Shown here piece after piece: positions 1 to 15,400 of a stretch of DNA of 64,000 bases. This DNA comes from Amaranthus tricolor (Eukaryota > Streptophyta > Magnoliopsida > Caryophyllales > Amaranthaceae). A program made the translations under genes and the position numbers. Each line of letters opens with the position of its first letter. Within the stretch, counting starts at the first letter, position 1. The notes under the pieces were generated by a model. That model ran no database searches. It saw only the letters and a program-made list of their open reading frames with translations, and was not told the origin of the DNA. The DNA is taken from NCBI RefSeq assembly GCF_026212465.1, contig NC_080059.1, positions 25,001,292-25,065,291 of the forward strand, written 5' to 3'.

Positions 1-130
1 CTTCATCGTTCATTCGTCATTGACCATTAATCCTTGTTCATTCTTCATCGTTCATTCTACATTGATCATTGATCCTTGTTCATTCTTCATCGTTCATTCT
101 TCTTTGATCATTGATCCTTGTTCATTCTTC

Positions 131-1350
131 ATTGATCATTGATCCTTGTTCATTCTTCATCGTTCATTCGTCAATGACCATTAATCCTTTTTCATTCTTC
201 ATCGTTCATTCTTCATTGATCATTGAACCTTGTTCATTCTTCATCGTTCATTCTTCTTTGTTCATTGATCCTTGTTCATTCTTCATTGATCATTGATCCT
301 TGTTCATTCTTCATCGTTCATTCGTCATTGATCATTGATCCTTGTTCATTCTTCATCGTTCATTCGTCATTAATCATTGATCCTTGTTCATTCTTCATCG
401 TTCATTCGTCATTGACCATTAATCCTTGTTCATTCTTCATCGTGCATTCTTCATTGATCATTGATCCTTGTTCATTCTTCATCGTTCATTCGTCATTGAC
501 CATTAATCCTTGTTCATTCTTCATCGTTCATTCTACATTGATCATTGATCCTTGTTCATTCTTCATCGTTCATTCTTCTTTGATCATTGATCCTTGTTCA
601 TTCTTCATTGATCATTGATCCTTGTTCATTCTTCATCGTTCATTCGTCATTGATCATTGATCCTTGTTCATTCTTCATCGTTCATTCGTCATTGATCATT
701 GATCCTTGTTCATTCTTCATCGTTCATTCGTCATTGACCATTAATCCTTGTTCATTCTTCATCGTTCATTCTTCATTGATCATTGATCCTTGTTCATTCT
801 TCATCGTTCATTCTTCATTGAGCATTGATCCTTGTTCATTCTTCATCGTTCATTCTTCATTGATCATTGTTCCTTGTTCATTCTTCATCGTTCATTCTTC
901 ATTGAGAATTGATCCTTGTTCATTCTTCATCGTTCATTCTTCATTGAGAATTGATCCTTGTTCATTCTTCATCGTTCATTCTTCATTGATCATTGATCCT
1001 TGTTCATTCTTCATCGTTCATTCTTCATTGATCATTGATCCTTGTTCATTCTTCATCGTTCATTCTTCTTTGATCATTGATCCTTGTTCATTCTTCATTG
1101 ATCATTGATCCTTGTTCATTCTTCATCGTTCATTCGTCATTGATCATTGATCCTTGTCCATTCTTCATCGTTCATTCGTCATTGATCATTGATCCTTGTT
1201 CATTCTTCATCGTTCATTCGTCATTGATCATTGATCCTTGTTCATTCTTCATCGTTCATTTGTCATTGACCATTAATCCTTGTTCATTCTTCATCGTTCA
1301 TTCTTCATTGATCCTTGTTTATTCTTCATCGTTCATTCGTCATTGACCAT
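131..1350. repeat. Satellite higher-order block, copy 1 of 3
   Basis: This block carries a distinctive series of variants: TCAATGACC at 171, a GAGAATT doublet starting at 904, a TTGTCCATT variant near 1155, and a 35-bp short repeat near 1305. The same series recurs 3073 bp later and again 6601 bp later. Edges are approximate and were judged by eye from where neighbouring variants stop matching. Confidence 0.8.
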
Positions 1351-1685
1351 TAATCCTTGTTCATTCTTCATCGTTCATTCTTCATTGATCATTGATCCTT
1401 GTTCATTCTTCATCGTTCATTCGTCATTGAGCATTAATCCTTGTTCATTCTTCATCGTTCATTCTTCATTGATCATTGATCCTTGTTCATTCTTCATCGT
1501 TCATTCTTCATTGATCATTGATCCTTGTTCATTCTTCATCGTTCATTCGTCATTGATCATTGATCCTTGTTCATTCTTCATCGTTCATTCGTCATTGACT
1601 ATTACTCCTTGTTCATTCTTCTTCGTTCATTCTTCATTAATCATTGATCCTTGTTCATTCTTCATCGTTCATTCTTCTTTGATCA

Positions 1686-3337
1686 TTGATCCTTGTTCAT
1701 TCTTCATTGATCATTGATCCTTGTTCATTCTTCATCGTTCATTCGTCATTGATCATTGATCCTTGTTCATTCTTCATCGTTCATTCGTCATTGATCATTG
1801 ATCCTTGTTTATTCTTCATCGTTCATTCGTCATTGACCATTAATCCTTGTTCATTTTTCATCGTTCATTCTTCATTGATCATTGATCCTTGTTCATTCTT
1901 CATTGTTCATTCGTCATTGACCATTAATCCTTGTTCATTCTTCATCGTTCATTCTTCATTGATCATTGATGCTTGTTCATTCTTCATCGTTCATTCTTCA
2001 TTGAGCATTGATACTTGTTCATTCTTCATCGTTCATTCGTCATTGACCATTAATCCTTGTTCATTCTTCATCGATCATTCTTCATTGATCATTGTTCCTT
2101 GTTCATTCTTCATCGTTCATTCTTCATTGACCATTACTCCTTGTTCATTCTTCATCTTTCATTCTTCATTGATCATTGATCCTTGTTCATTCTTCATCGT
2201 TCATTCGTCATTGATCATTGATACTTATTCATTCTTCATCGTTCATTCTTCATTTATCATTGATCCTTGTTCTTTCTTCATCGTTCATTCTTCATTGATC
2301 ATTGATCCTTGTTCATTCTTCATCGTTCATTCGTCATTGACCATTAATCCTTGTTCATTCTTCATCGTTCATTCTTCATTGATCATTGATCCTTGTTCAT
2401 TCTTCATCGTTCATTCGTCATTGACCATTAATCCTTGTTCATTCTTCTTCGTTCATTCTTCATTGATCATTGATCCTTGTTCATTCTTCATCGTTCATTC
2501 TTCTTTGATCATTGATCCTTGTTCATTCTTCATTGATCATTGATCCTTGTTCATTCTTCATCGTTCATTCGTCATTGATCATTGATCCTTGTTCATTCTT
2601 CATCGTTCATTCGTCATTGATCATTGATCCTTGTTTATTCTTCATCGTTCATTCGTCATTGACCATTAATCCTTGTTCATTTTTCATCGTTCATTCTTCA
2701 TTGATCATTGATCCTTGTTCATTCTTCATCGTTCATTCGTCATTGACCATTAATCCTTGTTCATTCTTCATCGTTCATTCTTCATTGATCATTGATCCTT
2801 GTTCATTCTTCATCGTTCATTCTTCATTGAGCATTGATACTTGTTCATTCTTCATCGTTCATTCGTCATTGACCATTAATCCTTGTTCATTCTTCATCGA
2901 TCATTCTTCATTGATCATTGTTCCTTGTTCATTCTTCATCGTTCATTCTTCATTGACCATTACTCCTTGTTCATTCTTCATCTTTCATTCTTCATTGATC
3001 ATTGATCCTTGTTCATTCTTCATCGTTCATTCGTCATTGATCATTGATCCTTATTCATTCTTCATCGTTCGTTCTTCATTTATCATTGATCCTTGTTCTT
3101 TCTTCATCGTTCATTCTTCATTGATCATTGATCCTTGTTCATTCTTCATCGTTCATTCGTCATTGACCATTAATCCTTGTTCATTCTTCATCGTTCATTC
3201 TTCATTGATCATTGATCCTTGTTCATTCTTCATCGTTCATTCGTCAATGACCATTAATCCTTTTTCATTCTTCATCGTTCATTCTTCATTGATCATTGAA
3301 CCTTGTTCATTCTTCATCGTTCATTCTTCTTTGTTCA
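1686..3337. repeat. 826-bp direct tandem duplication in satellite (first pair)
   Basis: Two adjacent segments, about 1686-2511 and 2512-3337, have the same order of variants, including GATACTTG, TCATCGATCATTC, CATCTTTCATTC and GTTCTTTCTTC. The spacing of 826 bp equals 118 heptamers but is not a multiple of 42. The segments differ at a few bases and at their ends. Confidence 0.8.
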
Positions 3338-4423
3338 TTGATCCTTGTTCATTCTTCATTGATCATTGATCCTTGTTCATTCTTCATCGTTCATTCGTCA
3401 TTGATCATTGATCCTTGTTCATTCTTCATCGTTCATTCGTCATTAATCATTGATCCTTGTTCATTCTTCATCGTTCATTCGTCATTGACCATTAATCCTT
3501 GTTCATTCTTCATCGTGCATTCTTCATTGATCATTGATCCTTGTTCATTCTTCATCGTTCATTCGTCATTGACCATTAATCCTTGTTCATTCTTCATCGT
3601 TCATTCTACATTGATCATTGATCCTTGTTCATTCTTCATCGTTCATTCTTCTTTGATCATTGATCCTTGTTCATTCTTCATTGATCATTGATCCTTGTTC
3701 ATTCTTCATCGTTCATTCGTCATTGATCATTGATCCTTGTTCATTCTTCATCGTTCATTCGTCATTGATCATTGATCCTTGTTCATTCTTCATCGTTCAT
3801 TCGTCATTGACCATTAATCCTTGTTCATTCTTCATCGTTCATTCTTCATTGATCATTGATCCTTGTTCATTCTTCATCGTTCATTCTTCATTGAGCATTG
3901 ATCCTTGTTCATTCTTCATCGTTCATTCTTCATTGATCATTGTTCCTTGTTCATTCTTCATCGTTCATTCTTCATTGAGAATTGATCCTTGTTCATTCTT
4001 CATCGTTCATTCTTCATTGAGAATTGATCCTTGTTCATTCTTCATCGTTCATTCTTCATTGATCATTGATCCTTGTTCATTCTTCATCGTTCATTCTTCA
4101 TTGATCATTGATCCTTGTTCATTCTTCATCGTTCATTCTTCTTTGATCATTGATCCTTGTTCATTCTTCATTGATCATTGATCCTTGTTCATTCTTCATC
4201 GTTCATTCGTCATTGATCATTGATCCTTGTCCATTCTTCATCGTTCATTCGTCATTGATCATTGATCCTTGTTCATTCTTCATCGTTCATTCGTCATTGA
4301 TCATTGATCCTTGTTCATTCTTCATCGTTCATTTGTCATTGACCATTAATCCTTGTTCATTCTTCATCGTTCATTCTTCATTGATCCTTGTTTATTCTTC
4401 ATCGTTCATTCGTCATTGACCAT
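3204..4423. repeat. Satellite higher-order block, copy 2 of 3
   Basis: It matches the block at 131-1350 at an offset of 3073 bp (439 x 7). Shared landmarks are TCAATGACC at 3244, the GAGAATT doublet from 3977, the TTGTCCATT variant and the 35-bp short repeat near 4380. After the right edge the sequences diverge (CCTTTTTCATTC here against CCTTGTTCATTC in copy 1). Confidence 0.8.
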
Positions 4424-5213
4424 TAATCCTTTTTCATTCTTCATCGTTCATTCTTCATTGATCATTGATCCTTGTTCATTCTTCATCGTTCATTCTTCTT
4501 TGATCATTGATCCTTGTTCATTCTTCATTGATCATTGATCCTTGTTCATTCTTCATCGTTCATTCTTCATTGATCATTGATCCTTGTTCATTCTTCATCG
4601 TTCATTCTTCATTGATCATTGATCCTTGTTCATTCTTCATCGTTCATTCTTCTTTGATCATTGATCCTTGTTCATTCTTCATTGATCATTGATCCTTGTT
4701 CATTCTTCATCGTTCATTCGCCATTGATCATTGATCCTTGTTCATTCTTCATCGTTCATTCGTCATTGATCATTGATCCTTGTTCATTCTTCATCGTTCA
4801 TTCGTCATTGATCATTGATCCTTGTTCATTCTCCATCGTTCATTTGTCATTGACCATTAATCCTTGTTCATTCTTCATCGTTCATTCTTTATTGATCCTT
4901 GTTCATTCTTCATCGTTCATTCGTCATTGAGCATTAATCCTTGTTCATTCTTCATCGTTCATTCTTCATTGATCATTGATCCTTGTTCATTCTTCATCGT
5001 TCATTCTTCATTGATCATTGATCCTTGTTCATTCTTCATTGATCATTGATCCTTGTTCATTCTTCATCGTTCATTCGTCATTGATCATTGATCCTTGTTC
5101 ATTCTTCATCGTTCATTCGTCATTGACTATTACTCCTTGTTCATTCTTCTTCGTTCATTCTTCATTAATCATTGATCCTTGTTCATTCTTCATCGTTCAT
5201 TCTTCTTTGATCA

Positions 5214-6865
5214 TTGATCCTTGTTCATTCTTCATTGATCATTGATCCTTGTTCATTCTTCATCGTTCATTCGTCATTGATCATTGATCCTTGTTCATTC
5301 TTCATCGTTCATTCGTCATTGATCATTGATCCTTGTTTATTCTTCATCGTTCATTCGTCATTGACCATTAATCCTTGTTCATTTTTCATCGTTCATTCTT
5401 CATTGATCATTGATCCTTGTTCATTCTTCATTGTTCATTCGTCATTGACCATTAATCCTTGTTCATTCTTCATCGTTCATTCTTCATTGATCATTGATCC
5501 TTGTTCATTCTTCATCGTTCATTCTTCATTGAGCATTGATACTTGTTCATTCTTCATCGTTCATTCGTCATTGACCATTAATCCTTGTTCATTCTTCATC
5601 GATCATTCTTCATTGATCATTGTTCCTTGTTCATTCTTCATCGTTCATTCTTCATTGACCATTACTCCTTGTTCATTCTTCATCTTTCATTCTTCATTGA
5701 TCATTGATCCTTGTTCATTCTTCATCGTTCATTCGTCATTGATCATTGATACTTATTCATTCTTCATCGTTCATTCTTCATTTATCATTAATCCTTGTTC
5801 TTTCTTCATCGTTCATTCTTCATTGATCATTGATCCTTGTTCATTCTTCATCGTTCATTCGTCATTGACCATTAATCCTTGTTCATTCTTCATCGTTCAT
5901 TCTTCATTGATCATTGATCCTTGTTCATTCTTCATCGTTCATTCGTCATTGACCATTAATCCTTGTTCATTCTTCTTCGTTCATTCTTCATTGATCATTG
6001 ATCCTTGTTCATTCTTCATCGTTCATTCTTCTTTGATCATTGATCCTTGTTCATTCTTCATTGATCATTGATCCTTGTTCATTCTTCATCGTTCATTCGT
6101 CATTGATCATTGATCCTTGTTCATTCTTCATCGTTCATTCGTCATTGATCATTGATCCTTGTTTATTCTTCATCGTTCATTCGTCATTGACCATTAATCC
6201 TTGTTCATTTTTCATCGTTCATTCTTCATTGATCATTGATCCTTGTTCATTCTTCATCGTTCATTCGTCATTGACCATTAATCCTTGTTCATTCTTCATC
6301 GTTCATTCTTCATTGATCATTGATCCTTGTTCATTCTTCATCGTTCATTCTTCATTGAGCATTGATACTTGTTCATTCTTCATCGTTCATTCGTCATTGA
6401 CCATTAATCCTTGTTCATTCTTCATCGATCATTCTTCATTGATCATTGTTCCTTGTTCATTCTTCATCGTTCATTCTTCATTGACCATTACTCCTTGTTC
6501 ATTCTTCATCTTTCATTCTTCATTGATCATTGATCCTTGTTCATTCTTCATCGTTCATTCGTCATTGATCATTGATCCTTATTCATTCTTCATCGTTCAT
6601 TCTTCATTTATCATTGATCCTTGTTCTTTCTTCATCGTTCATTCTTCATTGATCATTGATCCTTGTTCATTCTTCATCGTTCATTCGTCATTGACCATTA
6701 ATCCTTGTTCATTCTTCATCGTTCATTCTTCATTGATCATTGATCCTTGTTCATTCTTCATCGTTCATTCGTCAATGACCATTAATCCTTTTTCATTCTT
6801 CATCGTTCATTCTTCATTGATCATTGAACCTTGTTCATTCTTCATCGTTCATTCTTCTTTGTTCA
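5214..6865. repeat. 826-bp direct tandem duplication in satellite (second pair)
   Basis: This is the same pair of 826-bp segments as at 1686-3337, displaced by 3528 bp. The duplicated pair was therefore itself copied as part of a larger block. Small differences remain, such as CATTAATCC near 5787, where the earlier pair has CATTGATCC. Confidence 0.8.
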
Positions 6866-7951
6866 TTGATCCTTGTTCATTCTTCATTGATCATTGATCC
6901 TTGTTCATTCTTCATCGTTCATTCGTCATTGATCATTGATCCTTGTTCATTCTTCATCGTTCATTCGTCATTAATCATTGATCCTTGTTCATTCTTCATC
7001 GTTCATTCGTCATTGACCATTAATCCTTGTTCATTCTTCATCGTGCATTCTTCATTGATCATTGATCATTGTTCATTCTTCATCGTTCATTCGTCATTGA
7101 CCATTAATCCTTGTTCATTCTTCATCGTTCATTCTACATTGATCATTGATCCTTGTTCATTCTTCATCGTTCATTCTTCTTTGATCATTGATCCTTGTTC
7201 ATTCTTCATTGATCATTGATCCTTGTTCATTCTTCATCGTTCATTCGTCATTGATCATTGATCCTTGTTCATTCTTCATCGTTCATTCGTCATTGATCAT
7301 TGATCCTTGTTCATTCTTCATCGTTCATTCGTCATTGACCATTAATCCTTGTTCATTCTTCATCGTTCATTCTTCATTGATCATTGATCCTTGTTCATTC
7401 TTCATCGTTCATTCTTCATTGAGCATTGATCCTTGTTCATTCTTCATCGTTCATTCTTCATTGATCATTGTTCCTTGTTCATTCTTCATCGTTCATTCTT
7501 CATTGAGAATTGATCCTTGTTCATTCTTCATCGTTCATTCTTCATTGAGAATTGATCCTTGTTCATTCTTCATCGTTCATTCTTCATTGATCATTGATCC
7601 TTGTTCATTCTTCATCGTTCATTCTTCATTGATCATTGATCCTTGTTCATTCTTCATCGTTCATTCTTCTTTGATCATTGATCCTTGTTCATTCTTCATT
7701 GATCATTGATCCTTGTTCATTCTTCATCGTTCATTCGTCATTGATCATTGATCCTTGTCCATTCTTCATCGTTCATTCGTCATTGATCATTGATCCTTGT
7801 TCATTCTTCATCGTTCATTCGTCATTGATCATTGATCCTTGTTCATTCTTCATCGTTCATTTGTCATTGACCATTAATCCTTGTTCATTCTTCATCGTTC
7901 ATTCTTCATTGATCCTTGTTTATTCTTCATCGTTCATTCGTCATTGACCAT
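6732..7951. repeat. Satellite higher-order block, copy 3 of 3
   Basis: It matches copy 2 at an offset of 3528 bp (504 x 7). TCAATGACC is at 6772 and the GAGAATT doublet starts at 7505. A private change near 7065 (GATCATTGTTC in place of GATCCTTGTTC) separates it from the other two copies. Confidence 0.8.
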
Positions 7952-9759
7952 TAATGCTTGTTCATTCTTCATCGTTCATTCTTCATTGATCATTGATCCT
8001 TGTTCATTCTTCATCGTTCATTCTTCTTTGATCATTGATCCTTGTTCATTCTTCATTGATCATTGATCCTTGTTCATTCTTCATCGTTCATTCGTCATTG
8101 ATCATTGATCCTTGTTCATTCTTCATCGTTCATTCGTCATTGACTATTACTCCTTGTTCATTCTTCTTCGTTCATTCTTCATTGATCATTGATCCTTGTT
8201 CATTCTTCATCGTTCATTCTTCTTTGATCATTGATCCTTGTTCATTCTTCATTGATCATTGATCCTTGTTCATTCTTCATCGTTCATTCGTCATTGATCA
8301 TTGATCCTTGTTCATTCTTCATCGTTCATTCGTCATTGATCATTGATCCTTGTTTATTCTTCATCGTTCATTCGTCATTGACCATTAATCCTTGTTCATT
8401 CTTCATCGTTCATTCTTCATTGATCATTGATCCTTGTTCATTCTTCATCGTTCATTCGTCATTGACCATTAATCCTTGTTCATTCTTCATCGTTCATTCT
8501 TCATTGATCATTGATCCTTGTTCATTCTTCATCGTTCATTCTTCATTGAGCATTGATACTTGTTCATTCTTCATCGTTCATTCGTCATTGACCATTAATC
8601 CTTGTTCATTCTTCATCGATCATTCTTCATTGATCATTGTTCCTTGTTCATTCTTCATCGTTCATTCGTCATTGACCATTAGTCCTTGTTCATTCTTCAT
8701 CGTTCATTCTTCATTGATCATTGAACCTTGTTCATTCTTCATCGTTCATTCTTCTTTGATCATTGATCCTTGTTCATTCTTCATTGATCATTGATCCTTG
8801 TTCATTCTTCATCGTTCATTCTTCATTGATCATTGATCCTTGTTCATTCTTCATCGTTCATTCGTCATTGATCATTGATCCTTGTTCATTCTTCATCGTT
8901 CATTCGTCATTGACCATTACTCCTTGTTCATTCTTCATCTTTCATTCTTCATTGATCATTGATCCTTGTTCATTCTTCATCGTTCATTCTTCTTTGATCA
9001 TTGATCCTTGTTCATTCTTCATTGATCATTGATCCTTGTTCATTCTTCATCGTTCATTCTTCATTGACCATTGATCCTTGTTCATTCTTCATCGTTCATT
9101 CTTCATTGACCATTAATCCTTGTTCATTCTTCATCGATCATTCTTCATTGATCATTGTTCCTTGTTCATTCTTCATCGTTCATTCTTCATTGATCATTGA
9201 TCCTTGTTCATTCTTCATCGTTCATTCTTCATTGATCATTGATCCTTGTTCATTCTTCATTGATCATTGATCCTTGTTCATTCTTCATCGTTCATTCGTC
9301 ATTGATCATTGATCCTTGTTCATTCTTCATCGTTCATTCGTAAGTGATCATTGATCCTTGTTCATTCTTCATCGTTCATTCATCATTGACCATTAATCCT
9401 TGTTCATTCTTCATCGTTCATTCTTCATTGATCATTGATCCTTGTTCATTCTTCATCGTTCATTCGTCATTGACCATTAATCCTTGTTCATTCTTCATCG
9501 TTCATTCTTCATTGATCATTGATCCTTGTTCATTCTTCATCGTTCATTCTTCTTTGATCATTGATCCTTGTTCATTCTTCATCCTTTATTTTTCATTTAT
9601 CATTGATCCTTGTTCATTCTTCATCGTTCATTCTTCATTGATCATTGATCCTTGTTCATTCTTCATCGTTCATTCGTCATTGACCATTAATCCTTGTTCA
9701 TTCTTCATCGTTCATTCTTCATTGATCATTGATCCTTGTTCATTCTTCATCGTTCATTC

Positions 9760-12028
9760 GTCATTGACCATTAATCCTTGTTCATTCTTCATCGTTCATT
9801 CTTCATTGATCATTGAACCTTGTTCATTCTTCATCGTTCATTCTTCTTTGATCATTGATCCTTGTTCATTCTTCATTGATCATTGATCCTTGTTCATTCT
9901 TCATCGTTCATTCGTCATTGATCATTGATCCTTGTTCATTCTTCATCGTTCATTCGTAATTGATCATTGATCCTTGTTCATTCTTCATCGTTCATTCATC
10001 ATTGACCATTAATCCTTGTTCATTCTTCATCGTTCATTCTTCATTGATCATTGATCCTTGTTCATTCTTCATCGTTCATTCGTCATTGACCATTAATCCT
10101 TGTTCATTCTTCATCGTTCATTCTTCATTGATCATTGATCCTTGTAAATTCTTCATCGTTCATTCTTTTTTGATCATTGATCCTTGTTCATTCTTCATTG
10201 ATCATTGATCCTTGTTCATTCTTCATCGTTCATTCGTCATTGATCATTGATCCTTGTTCATTCTTCATCGTTCATTCGTCATTGATCATAGATCCTTGTT
10301 CATTCTTCATCGTTCATTCGTCATTGACCATTAATCCTTGTTCATTCTTCATCGTTTATTCTTCATTAATCATTGATCCTTGTTCATTCTTCATCGTTCA
10401 TTCGTCATTGACCATTGATCCTTGTTCATTATTCATTGATCATTGATCCTTGTTCATTCTTCATCGTTCATTCGTCATTGATCATTGATCCTTGTTCATT
10501 TTTCATTGATCATTGATCCTTGTTCATTCTTCATCGTTCATTCGTCATTGATCATTGATCCTTATTCATTCTTCATCGTTCATTTTTCATTTATCATTGA
10601 TCCTTGTTCATTCTTCATCGTTCATTCTTCATTGATCATTGATCCTTGTTCATTCTTCATCGTTCATTCGTCATTGACCATTAATCCTTGTTCATTCTTC
10701 ATCGTTCATTCTTCATTGATCATTGATCCTTGTTCATTCTTCATCGTTCATTCGTCATTGACCATTCATCCTTGTTCATTCTTCTTCGTTCATTCTACAT
10801 TGATCATTGATCCTTGTTCATTCTTCATCGTTCATTCTTCTTTGATCATTGATCCTTGTTCATTCTTCATTGATCATTGATCCTTGTTCATTCTTCATCG
10901 TTCATTCGTCATTGACCATTAATCCTTGTTCATTCTTCATCGTTCATTCTTCATTGATCATTGAACCTTGTTCATTCTTCATCGTTCATTCTTCTTTGAT
11001 CATTGATCCTTGTTCATTCTTCATTGATCATTGATCCTTGTTCATTCTTCATCGTTCATTCGTCATTGATCATTGATCCTTGTTCATTCTTCATCGTTCA
11101 TTCGTAATTGATCATTGATCCTTGTTCATTCTTCATCGTTCATTCATCATTGACCATTAATCCTTGTTCATTCTTCATCGTTCATTCTTCATTGATCATT
11201 GATCCTTGTTCATTCTTCATCGTTCATTCGTCATTGACCATTAATCCTTGTTCATTCTTCATCGTTCATTCTTCATTGATCATTGATCCTTGTAAATTCT
11301 TCATCGTTCATTCTTTTTTGATCATTGATCCTTGTTCATTCTTCATTGATCATTGATCCTTGTTCATTCTTCATCGTTCATTCGTCATTGATCATTGATC
11401 CTTGTTCATTCTTCATCGTTCATTCGTCATTGATCATAGATCCTTGTTCATTCTTCATCGTTCATTCGTCATTGACCATTAATCCTTGTTCATTCTTCAT
11501 CGTTTATTCTTCATTAATCATTGATCCTTGTTCATTCTTCATCGTTCATTCGTCATTGACCATTGATCCTTGTTCATTATTCATTGATCATTGATCCTTG
11601 TTCATTCTTCATCGTTCATTCGTCATTGATCATTGATCCTTGTTCATTTTTCATTGATCATTGATCCTTGTTCATTCTTCATCGTTCATTCGTCATTGAT
11701 CATTGATCCTTATTCATTCTTCATCGTTCATTTTTCATTTATCATTGATCCTTGTTCATTCTTCATCGTTCATTCTTCATTGATCATTGATCCTTGTTCA
11801 TTCTTCATCGTTCATTCGTCATTGACCATTAATCCTTGTTCATTCTTCATCGTTCATTCTTCATTGATCATTGATCCTTGTTCATTCTTCATCGTTCATT
11901 CGTCATTGACCATTCATCCTTGTTCATTCTTCTTCGTTCATTCTACATTGATCATTGATCCTTGTTCATTCTTCATCGTTCATTCTTCTTTGATCATTGA
12001 TCCTTGTTCATTCTTCATTGATCATTGA
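9760..12028. repeat. 1148-bp tandem duplication in satellite
   Basis: Segments of about 9760-10880 and 10908-12028 match at an offset of 1148 bp (164 x 7). Shared rare variants include CATTCGTAATTGATC (9954 and 11102), CCTTGTAAATTC (10141 and 11289), CATTCTTTTTTGATC, GATCATAGATCC and TTCATTATTCATTG. Rare variants shared in the same order are strong evidence for segmental duplication. Edges are approximate. Confidence 0.8.
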
Positions 12029-12486
12029 TCCTTGTTCATTCTTCATCGTTCATTCGTCATTGATCATTGATCCTTGTTCATTCTTCATCGTTCATTCGTC
12101 ATTGATCATTGATCCTTGTTCATTCTTCATCGTTCATTCGTCATTGACCATTAATCCTTGTTCATTCTTCATCGTTCATTCTTCATTGATCATTGATCCT
12201 TGTTCATTCTTCATCGTTCATTCTTCATTGAGCATTGATCCTTGTTCATTCTTCATCGTTCATTCTTCATTGATCATTGTTCCTTGTTCATTCTTCATCG
12301 TTCATTCTTCATTGAGAATTGATCCTTGTTCATTCTTCATCGTTCATTCTTCATTGAGAATTGATCCTTGTTCATTCTTCATCGTTCATTCTTCATTGAT
12401 CATTGATCCTTGTTCATTCTTCATCGTTCATTCTTCATTGATCATTGATCCTTGTTCATTCTTCATCGTTCATTCTTCTTTGATCA

Positions 12487-15400
12487 TTGATCCTTGTTCA
12501 TTCTTCATTGATCATTGATCCTTGTTCATTCTTCATCGTTCATTCGTCATTTATCATTGATCCTTGTTCATTCTTCATCGTTCATTCGTCATTGATCATT
12601 GATCCTTGTTCATTCTTCATCGTTCATTCGTCATTGATCATTGATCCTTGTTCATTCTTCATCGTTCATTTGTCATTGACCATTAATCCTTGTTCATTCT
12701 TCATCGTTCATTCTTCATTGATCCTTGTTCATTCTTCATCGTTCATTCGTCATTGACCATTAATCCTTGTTCATTCTTCATCGTTCATTCTTCATTGATC
12801 ATTGATCCTTGTTCATTCTTCATCGTTCATTCTTCTTTGATCATTGATCCTTGTTCATTCTTCATTGATCATTGATCCTTGTTCATTCTTCATCGTTCAT
12901 TCGTCATTGATCATTGATCCTTGTTCATTCTTCATCGATCATTCGTCATTGACTATTACTCCTTGTTCATTCTTCTTCGTTCATTCTTCATTGATCATTG
13001 ATCCTTGTTCATTCTTCATCGTTCATTCTTCTTTGATCATTGATCCTTGTTCATTCTTCATTGATCATTGATCCTTGTTCATTCTTCATCGTTCATTCGT
13101 CATTGATCATCGATCCTTGTTCATTCTTCATCGTTCATTCGTCATTGATCATTGATCCTTGTTTATTCTTCATCGTTCATTCGTCATTGACCATTAATCC
13201 TTGTTCATTCTTCATCGTTCATTCTTCATTGATCATTGATCCTTGTTCATTCTTCATCGTTCATTCGTCATTGACCATTAATCCTTGTTCATTCTTCATT
13301 GTTCATTCTTCATTGATCATTGATCCTTGTTCATTCTTCATCGTTCATTCTTCATTGAGCATTGATACTTGTTCATTCTTCATCGTTCATTCGTCATTGA
13401 CCATTAATCCTTGTTCATTCTTCATCGATCATTCTTCATTGATCATTGTTCCTTGTTCATTCTTCATCGTTCATTCGTCATTGACCATTAGTCCTTGTTC
13501 ATTCTTCATCGTTCATTCTTCATTGATCATTGAACCTTGTTCATTCTTCATCGTTCATTCTTCTTTGATCATTGATCCTTGTTCATTCTTCATTGATCAT
13601 TGATCCTTGTTCATTCTTCATCGTTCATTCTTCATTGATTATTGATCCTTGTTCATTCTTCATCGTTCATTCGTCATTGATCATTGATCCTTGTTCATTC
13701 TTCATCGTTCATTCGTCATTGATCATTGATCCTTGTTCATTCTTCATCGTTCATTCATCATTGACCATTACTCCTTGTTCATTCTTCATCTTTCATTCTT
13801 CATTGATCATTGATCCTTGTTCATTCTTCATCGTTCATTCGTCATTGATCATTGATCCTTATTCATTCTTCATCGTTCATTCTTCATTGATCATTTATCC
13901 ATGTTCATTCTTCATCGTTCATTCGTCATTGACCATTGATCCTTGTTCATTCTTCATTGATCATTGATCCTTGTTCATTCTTCATCGTTCATTCGTCATT
14001 GATCATTGATCCTTGTTCATTCTTCATTGATCATTGATCCTTGTTCATTCTTCATCGTTCATTCGTCATTGATCATTGATCCTTGTTCATTCTTCATCGT
14101 TCATTCGTCATTGACCATTACTCCTTGTTCATTCTTCATCGTTCATTCTTCATTGATCATTGATCTTTGTTCATTCTTCATCGTTCATTCTTCTTTGATC
14201 ATTGATCCTTGTTCATTCTTCATTGATCATTGATCCTTGTTCATTCTTCATCGTTCATTCTTCATTGACCATTGATCCTTGTTCATTCTTCATCGTTCAT
14301 TCTTCATTGACCGTTAATCCTTGTTCATTCTTCATCGATCATTGATCCTTGTTCATTCTTCATCATTCATTCGTCATTGATCATTGATCCTTGTTCATTC
14401 TTCATCGTTCATTCGTAATTGATCATTGATCCTTGTTCATTCTTCATCGTTCATTCATCATTGACCATTAATCCTTGTTCAATCTTCATCGTTCATTCTT
14501 CATTGATCATTGATCCTTGTTCATTCTTCATCGTTCATTCGTCATTGACCATTAATCCTTGTTCATTCTTCATCGTTCATTCTTCATTGATCATTGATCC
14601 TTGTTCATTCTTCATCGTTCATTCTTCATTGAGCATTGATCCTTGTTCATTCTTCATCGTTCATTCTTCATTGATCATTGTTCCTTGTTCATTCTTCATC
14701 GTTCATTCTTCATTGAGAATTGATCCTTGTTCATTCTTCATCGTTCATTCTTCATTGAGAATTGATCCTTGTTCATTCTTCATCGTTCATTCTTCATTGA
14801 TCATTGATCCTTGTTCATTCTTCATCGTTCATTCTTCATTGATCATTGATCCTTGTTCATTCTTCATCGTTCATTCGTCATTGATCATTGATCCTTGTTC
14901 ATTCTTCATCGTTCATTCGTCATTGACCATTAATCCTTGTTCATTCTTCATCGTTCATTCTTCATTGATCATTGATCCTTGTTCATTCTTCATCGTTCAT
15001 TCTTCATTGAGCATTGATCCTTGTTCATTCTTCATCGTTCATTCTTCATTGATCATTGTTCCTTGTTCATTCTTCATCGTTCATTCTTCATTGAGAATTG
15101 ATCCTTGTTCATTCTTCATCGTTCATTCTTCATTGAGAATTGATCCTTGTTCATTCTTCATCGTTCATTCTTCATTGATCATTGATCCTTGTTCATTCTT
15201 CATCGTTCATTCTTCATTGATCATTGATCCTTGTTCATTCTTCATCGTTCATTCTTCTTTGATCATTGATCCTTGTTCATTCTTCATTGATCATTGATCC
15301 TTGTTCATTCTTCATCGTTCATTCGTCATTTATCATTGATCCTTGTTCATTCTTCATCGTTCATTCGTCATTGATCATTGATCCTTGTTCATTCTTCATC